A DNA stretch of 64,000 bases from Saccharothrix syringae (lineage in GTDB: Bacteria; Actinomycetota; Actinomycetes; Mycobacteriales; Pseudonocardiaceae): contig NZ_CP034550.1 of the NCBI RefSeq assembly GCF_009498035.1, positions 6,820,001 to 6,884,000 of the forward strand. The letters are read 5' to 3'. The notes under the pieces are model-generated. The model was not told the origin of the DNA. It made no database searches and was given only the letters and a program-made list of their open reading frames with translations. The position numbers and the translations under genes were made by a program. This document shows, piece after piece, positions 60,101 through 64,000 of the stretch. Position 1 is the stretch's first letter, and each line of letters starts with the position of its first letter.

Positions 60101-62863
60101 CGTGGTGGTCACCACGGTCGGCTGGTCCCGGCGGTAGGCGTAGGAGAAGTACCGGTTGCCGTGCGGGTTCGACTTCCTCGGCCGGTTGGGCAGCCAGACC
60201 TCGGTGGTGCGGCCCAGGGCGTCGTAGGTGGTCTCGGTGACGTTGTTGTTCGCGTCCTTGACCAGCACCGGTTGGCCGAAGGCGGTGTCCAGGGCGGTGG
60301 TGGTCGCCTGGTCGGCGGCGTTGGTGACCACCGTCCCGGTCACCGGGCCGCCGACCTCCGGCGCGTACGCCGTCCGGGTCTCGTTGTTCCTGGCGTCCTT
60401 CGTCGAGGTCACCCGGCCGTAGGCGTCGTACCCGCTGGTGGTCTTCAGCGTGGTCACCGGGTCCTGGCCGGTCCACCGGTCCAGGTCCTCCAGGCGGGTG
60501 ACGTTGCCGCGGACCGGCGCGGTGGCCGCGCCGGTGGCGCCGTCGTAGAAGCTCCTGGTGGCCGACACCGCGTCGTCCGGGAGCTTCGGGGTGGCCGTGC
60601 ACGCCTTGGCCACCGTCGTGACCAGGGACGGGAGGTTGAGCAGCCACGCCGCGGTGTTCTCGGCGTAGGTGGTCGTCGTGCACCTGTCGTCGGCCGCGGT
60701 GGTGGTGTCGCCCAGGTCGTTGTTCCTGGTCGGCAGGCCGTGGGCGTTGTAGGTCGGCTCGGTCCTGCTGGTGCGCCAGCCGCCGGCGGACAGGGCCTGG
60801 TAGTCGGTCTGCGGACCGGGTCTGACCAGGTAGGCCCGGAGGCTGCCGCGGGTCGCGGTGGGCCCCTGGACCGACGGCGTGCCGATCACCTTGGACACCA
60901 CCCTGGTGGAGTCGCCGTCGAACACGGTGGTCTCGAACTTCAGGCCCTGCAACCAGCGGTCGTCGGCGCGGGCCCCCTGCTCGGAGTCGACGACCTGCGC
61001 CGACCGGGTTCCGCCGGGCAGGCGGTCGCCGTTCATGCCCTGGTAGTAGCGCTCCTCGGTCATGGTCACCGGGCCGGACGGGTCCTCGGGCACGCCCTTG
61101 CGGACCTGCACCCGCTTGAACCCGTGGAACACGTTGTAGTCGCGGTGGTCGTCCTTGGTGAACTCCGAGTCGTCCCACGCCCAGGCGGCCCCGTCCGGGT
61201 AGGCGTACCTGGTCTCCTGCACGGGGTTGGCCGCGATCCGGTCGGACTCGGTGATCTTCTCGACCACGTACTTGTGGAAGTGGTCGGTCCGCTCGGCGAA
61301 GTCCTTCTTCGCCCACTTCACCGGGTAGCACCGCAGGGTGTTGCTCTCCGGCGCGGGCAGTTGCCGCCCGGCGGCGCAGTCCGGCTTGGCGTAGGTGATC
61401 TGGACCAGGCCGCCGGACTCCGACTCGATCCCGCTGACCCGGTAGCGCAGCAGCGGGCCGATGCCGTCGGCGTTCTCCACCCGGTTGGGCAGCTTGGTGC
61501 CCTCGAACCGCACCGGCGGCAGCTCGACCGGCGACCCGCCGGCCAGGCCGGTGTGCCCGATGCCCTTGAGCCACAGCGCGGGCTTCTCGCCGTCACCGCT
61601 GACCGGGAACTGCTGGTCGAGCTGCCACTGCTCGACCGGCCGGTAGCCGGAGCCGTCGCGGACGGCGGTGACCACCCGGTCCAGCCGCCTGGTCGACCAG
61701 AACGACGGGCCGTGCCGGTCCGGGCAGGTCGGCGTGTCGCACTTGTCGCCCCACGGCACGTCCGGCCAGTTGTCCTTCTTGTCCGGCGTGCAGTCGCTGC
61801 CCGGCACGCACCGGTCGGCGGTGACGAAGTCGACCCTGGCCGCGGCCGGTTCGGCGTTGGCGGTGTTCAGGCCGTACCGCGCGGACTTGAGCGTGCCGCC
61901 CCTGGTGTAGGCGACCGCGGCGTCCTTGCTGTTCATGCCGTAGGAGTTGGTCTCGGCGTCGTAGTCGTAGAGGATCTGGTTGCCGTTGCGGTCGACGACC
62001 TTGTCCAGGTTCCACCGCCACGGCATCGCGCACTGCGACGCCTCGAACGTCCCCTGGTGGCACGGTTCGCCGGCGTCGTCGCCGAAGACGGGCAGCTTCC
62101 ACGTGGAGTTGGCGTCGCCGCGGGAGCCGAAGGAGTACTGCGTCCCGTCGACCGTGGTGATCTTCCACGACTCGCCGGCGTCGCCCGGCTTGCCGATCCG
62201 CTCCACCCGCGCGCCGTCGTCCGAGCGCGGGTGCCAGCCCTGCTCCGGGTCCAGGACCAGGTCGCCGCCCGACCCGCCGTACGACGAGGTCGCGTTGTCG
62301 CTGCGCCAGCACAGGTCACCGACGCCCTTGGGCGGGGTGGTGCCGTCCGCGGTGTCGTTGGCGCACGGGATGTAGGAGCGCTCGATGTAGCCGACGGACA
62401 GGTCCCAGCCGTCGCCGATCCACGACGCCTGGTTGTTCGTCGCGCTCGTCCGGCCGTCCACCGCGGACGACGCGTAGGACAGCGCGAGGGTGGGCGCGAA
62501 CCCGCCCGGGACGGGCGGGACGCGCAGCGGGTAGGACCAGGTGAAGTCGCCGGTCTGGCCGGAGACGTCCCACTTGGCCGACGGGGACAGCGGGGTGGCC
62601 CGGCTGGTGCCGCCGCCGTCCACGCCGCCGCCGCCCGGCGGCTGGTTGCCGTGCAGCTCGTTGCCGGTGGCCTCGTCGGGGCCGCGCGAGGTGTCCATCC
62701 TCTGCTCGGTCACCTTCGCCGACGGGGTGTCGGGCAGCGGGACCGAGGGTTCGCCCGCCCACGCGAACGGGGGAACCGCGGTGGTCACCACCGAGGTGGC
62801 CAGGACGAACGAGAACAGGACGGCGAGGCGTCTGCTGCCGGTGCGCAAGGTTCCTCCGGTCAT
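57179..62863 (-). CDS. RHS/YD-repeat protein, probable polymorphic toxin carrier
   Basis: A 1,894-residue precursor; the ATG at 62863 overlaps the upstream stop (ATGA). A signal peptide (SRRLAVLFSFVLATSVVTTA, cut near FAWA) is followed by an N-terminal beta region (TGDFTWSYPLRVPPVPGG). Many YD/RHS repeats cover about residues 850-1560 (YDAYGRVTSTKD, YDALGRTTEVW, YDLHGRKVVDED, YDSLNRKTSERL). The RHS core box REYDPALGRFLSVDPLLT and NNPLTYADPSG ends near residue 1635. The last about 260 residues contain a hydrophobic Gly/Ala segment, a Glu/Gln coiled coil and a Cys-bearing C-terminal domain that I do not recognise. No immunity gene follows. Confidence 0.88.
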   Translation of the reverse strand: MTGGTLRTGSRRLAVLFSFVLATSVVTTAVPPFAWAGEPSVPLPDTPSAKVTEQRMDTSRGPDEATGNELHGNQPPGGGGVDGGGTSRATPLSPSAKWDVSGQTGDFTWSYPLRVPPVPGGFAPTLALSYASSAVDGRTSATNNQASWIGDGWDLSVGYIERSYIPCANDTADGTTPPKGVGDLCWRSDNATSSYGGSGGDLVLDPEQGWHPRSDDGARVERIGKPGDAGESWKITTVDGTQYSFGSRGDANSTWKLPVFGDDAGEPCHQGTFEASQCAMPWRWNLDKVVDRNGNQILYDYDAETNSYGMNSKDAAVAYTRGGTLKSARYGLNTANAEPAAARVDFVTADRCVPGSDCTPDKKDNWPDVPWGDKCDTPTCPDRHGPSFWSTRRLDRVVTAVRDGSGYRPVEQWQLDQQFPVSGDGEKPALWLKGIGHTGLAGGSPVELPPVRFEGTKLPNRVENADGIGPLLRYRVSGIESESGGLVQITYAKPDCAAGRQLPAPESNTLRCYPVKWAKKDFAERTDHFHKYVVEKITESDRIAANPVQETRYAYPDGAAWAWDDSEFTKDDHRDYNVFHGFKRVQVRKGVPEDPSGPVTMTEERYYQGMNGDRLPGGTRSAQVVDSEQGARADDRWLQGLKFETTVFDGDSTRVVSKVIGTPSVQGPTATRGSLRAYLVRPGPQTDYQALSAGGWRTSRTEPTYNAHGLPTRNNDLGDTTTAADDRCTTTTYAENTAAWLLNLPSLVTTVAKACTATPKLPDDAVSATRSFYDGATGAATAPVRGNVTRLEDLDRWTGQDPVTTLKTTSGYDAYGRVTSTKDARNNETRTAYAPEVGGPVTGTVVTNAADQATTTALDTAFGQPVLVKDANNNVTETTYDALGRTTEVWLPNRPRKSNPHGNRYFSYAYRRDQPTVVTTTSVGPNGNYTTSKEIYDGLLRLRQKQTPAPNGGRLIADTAYDSQGRRSRTTNPYFNDAPVDDRIWIAGDAEVASQTVSTYDGAGRQRAEVVKGGVRELWRVTADYDGDRVTVTPPAGSNAGTSIYDARGRLVELRQYHGTRPQGAYDTTTYAYTPDDRLARIVDPAGQVWKRTYDLHGRKVVDEDPDKGVMTLAYDEVGNLASREDARGTVLVFGYDSLNRKTSERLDSPTGPLRAEWTYDTAALGKGLPATSTRYADGAAYRDAVEAYDPLGGIAGSTVTVPATAREPGLAGSYTTYVGYKADGSVAGRSFAGAAGLAAESVSYTYDDLGHPLTMTGGDGGTVDYVSGAEYTRYGEIARTTLGDRGKRVWLSHYYDPDTRRLQRSIVDAEVPSPMRSDVNYTYDPSGNVTSVSDRAPGQADTQCFRHDHLQRLTEAWTPASAACGDDPDVAGLGGVAPYWLSFTYDVSGNRLTRTQHAPGGDTVQTSTYPAAGQPRAHAVNAVATRGPGVDVSGPVTYDAAGNVKAKPGEVLDWDAEGHLARVTRGGDVTEFAYDADGERLLRRDPTGTTLYLDGQELRVAKATGAKSATRYYQFGDQTVALRDAAGLTWLAGDHQGTAQLAVGSTDLQVTRRRQTPFGEARGTAPVFPGGRGFVGGTDDPSTGLVHLGAREYDPALGRFLSVDPLLTKNDPQTMNGYTYADNNPLTYADPSGRSLWGRVFGAISTFASIGALIPGPIGMAFCAVAVVSSVADAVLSVKDGHYATAVLDGVSAITGIYGKALGIAVKGVDKALKSASIVDESAAATSKVVEGVAKGADGAGLGTATAAWMTFENHYPEQRQVEQEEQREEWEKQQAELEAAPATDMGCYAAGNRSQTIGCDSPDAVRPLGASYCKSGLAVPSDCIFSRKERIDQHKMPGRTNLGPQSRKSSGSGRSNPGDDYRWGSENSKRSGFYETDDGMVHRNSGGGRAMF

Positions 62864-64000
62864 GGTCCGAACACCGCCGCTTCGGCGGGGGCGTCGACGA
62901 GCGCGTAACCCAGCTGCCGGTCCACCGGGCGGCCGGCGCAGGAGGGGTCCGCGGTGACGAAGCTGTCCGTGCCCCGGCACCGGTAGAGCGGCCTGCTGGG
63001 CCCGGCTGGCGCGACCGTCCAGATCCGGCCCTGCGAGCCCACGACGGCCTTGCCCTCGCAGGCCGGGTCGGTGGACGCGAAGGAGTCGTTCCCGTCGCGG
63101 CAGAGCATCAACGACGTGGTGTCGGGCAGCTCGGCCATTGCCAGCACGCCCTGCACCTCGGCGAACACCGAGGCCACCGGCGCGGTGTCGACGGTGGAGA
63201 GGTCGTCGTAGCCGGGCAGGACGTAGCGGGCCAGCGGGGCGTAGCCGACCGAGTAGCCCAGCAGGCCCTCGGACGTGCCGCCCTCGCACGTGTCGGACCG
63301 CGACTCGAACCGGTCGCCGCCCGCCTTGCAGCGGTGGATCGCGACGGTCGGGACGTTGGTCGGCCGTGCGGTGTAGACCAGGCCGATCCCGCCCAGCGCG
63401 GTCTGCCCCTCGCAGGCCGCGTCGGTCGAGGTGAACGCGTCGGTGCCGGACGCGCACGCGTACAGCGCGCGGGTGTTCGGCCCCGCGGCGGCCGCGCGGC
63501 CCAGGGTGCCCTCGAAGTGGTAGCCGGGGCGGACCCGGTCGGTCGGGCCGGTGTAGTGGTCGCCCGCGCCGTTGACGAACCGGCCGAGCTGGCCCGCCGG
63601 CGGCGCCGGCCACGCGGCCCGCTCCGCGATCGCGGCGTCGCGCAGGACGCCTTCCGCCACGTGCACCTCGTCCAGGTCGCCCCGGAAGAACCCGGCGGCC
63701 TGCCCGCCGGCCTTGGCCCGGCCGACCACCTGCCCGCCCGTCGCGGGCCACAGGACGGCCTCGTCGCGCGAGGCGACCAGCCGACCGTCGACGTAGAGCC
63801 GCAACTGCCGCGCCGGGTAGTCGTAGACACCGGCCAGGTGGGTCCACTCGCCCACCCTGGGCGCCACCACGTCGGCGGCGTAGACCAGCGGTGCGCCGTC
63901 GGAGTCCGCGGTGTGCGCCCCGAACACCCACCTGCCCGGCTCCGGCCGGTACTGCAGGACGTACCCGGAGTTGCGGTCGCCGTCCTGGCTGACCACGGTG
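62860..64000 (-). CDS. LamG-like protein with cysteine repeats, partial
   Basis: The N-terminus lies beyond the window; 380 codons are visible. A LamG/jelly-roll segment (VLQYRPEPGRWVFG, GEWTHLAGVYDYPARQLRLYVDG, FRGDLDEVHVAEGVL) occupies the first about 130 residues. Four repeats of about 45-60 residues follow, each with C-x(n)-DxFxSxDxxCEG (GTDAFTSTDAACEG, GGDRFESRSDTCEG, GNDSFASTDPACEG, GTDSFVTADPSCAG), probably disulphide-bonded. Its stop overlaps the RHS start, so the two secreted proteins are made together. It may be a surface-binding or delivery partner of the RHS protein, or the 3' part of a larger RHS-associated gene. Confidence 0.75.
   Translation of the reverse strand, partial: TVVSQDGDRNSGYVLQYRPEPGRWVFGAHTADSDGAPLVYAADVVAPRVGEWTHLAGVYDYPARQLRLYVDGRLVASRDEAVLWPATGGQVVGRAKAGGQAAGFFRGDLDEVHVAEGVLRDAAIAERAAWPAPPAGQLGRFVNGAGDHYTGPTDRVRPGYHFEGTLGRAAAAGPNTRALYACASGTDAFTSTDAACEGQTALGGIGLVYTARPTNVPTVAIHRCKAGGDRFESRSDTCEGGTSEGLLGYSVGYAPLARYVLPGYDDLSTVDTAPVASVFAEVQGVLAMAELPDTTSLMLCRDGNDSFASTDPACEGKAVVGSQGRIWTVAPAGPSRPLYRCRGTDSFVTADPSCAGRPVDRQLGYALVDAPAEAAVFGP

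Noticed and set aside
56852..62908. A 2,018-codon plus-strand open frame opposite the SARP and RHS genes
   Set aside because: It is antisense to two well-supported genes, rich in Arg/Val/Gly/Pro without domains, and arises from GC bias that suppresses stops.
1..64000. tRNA, rRNA, riboswitch or prophage genes
   Set aside because: None of the expected conserved structures, CCA-type arms, aptamer motifs or phage proteins were seen.

Overview
The window is GC-rich chromosomal DNA from an actinomycete. The strong G/C bias at third codon positions, many GTG and TTG starts, TetR/LacI/SARP/STAND regulators, ricin-lectin-tagged secreted glycoside hydrolases and the gene set as a whole suggest a Pseudonocardiaceae member such as Saccharothrix, Actinosynnema or Lentzea. 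The genus is inference from gene style only. No rRNA, tRNA, CRISPR array or intact mobile element was seen. The window looks like accessory chromosome: many regulator-target pairs, secreted enzymes and several decayed genes.

Layout. 1-5.5 kb: a truncated MFS exporter, a zinc alcohol dehydrogenase, an overlapping three-gene signalling operon (sensor kinase, kinase-like protein without a phospho-acceptor histidine, LuxR response regulator) and a lipoprotein. 5.5-9.8 kb: cupin, four-EF-hand protein, then a translationally coupled cassette of thioester-reductase-like SDR, fatty acyl-AMP ligase and acyl carrier protein. 9.7-16.3 kb: secreted trypsin-like protease, MmpL transporter, a small secreted protein with a paralogue at 50.4 kb, an IS630 remnant, an RdmC-like hydrolase and a TetR regulator. 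16.3-19.2 kb: a Vat/CatB-type acetyltransferase next to a decayed erythromycin-esterase gene, then a decayed esterase-CBM2 gene.

19.2-39 kb is a polysaccharide-utilisation region. A minus-strand group holds a decayed AbfB-like gene, a GH30-CBM2 enzyme with a 29-threonine linker and an orphan solute-binding lipoprotein, with a consensus promoter and a 19-bp palindrome in front and a LacI gene beside it. A ricin-hydrolase fusion is divergent from a GH59-GH27-GH5 operon in which every enzyme ends in a ricin-type lectin domain; this operon has an intrinsic terminator in its 5' leader. A MarR-MFS pair, a second LacI gene and a GH9-FN3-CBM2 cellulase with a CebR-type box follow. GH30, GH59 and GH27 together suggest plant arabinogalactan or galactan side chains as one target and GH9/GH5 suggest beta-glucan; substrates are inferred.

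39-54 kb is dense in regulator-target pairs whose operators can be read directly: TetR/MFS with three TAAC-N4-GTAA sites, TetR/DUF1801 with GGCACG-type palindromes, TetR/Old Yellow Enzyme with two GGAGC-N4-GCTCC sites, LysR/SDR with a T-N11-A palindrome, and a membrane protein-kinase-regulator operon behind three alternating TCCACCCGG elements. 54-64 kb holds a SARP-NB-ARC-TPR regulator and a two-gene surface module: a LamG/cysteine-repeat protein, running off the window, coupled to a 1,894-residue RHS protein with an unrecognised C-terminal domain. Convergent gene ends usually carry long perfect hairpins.
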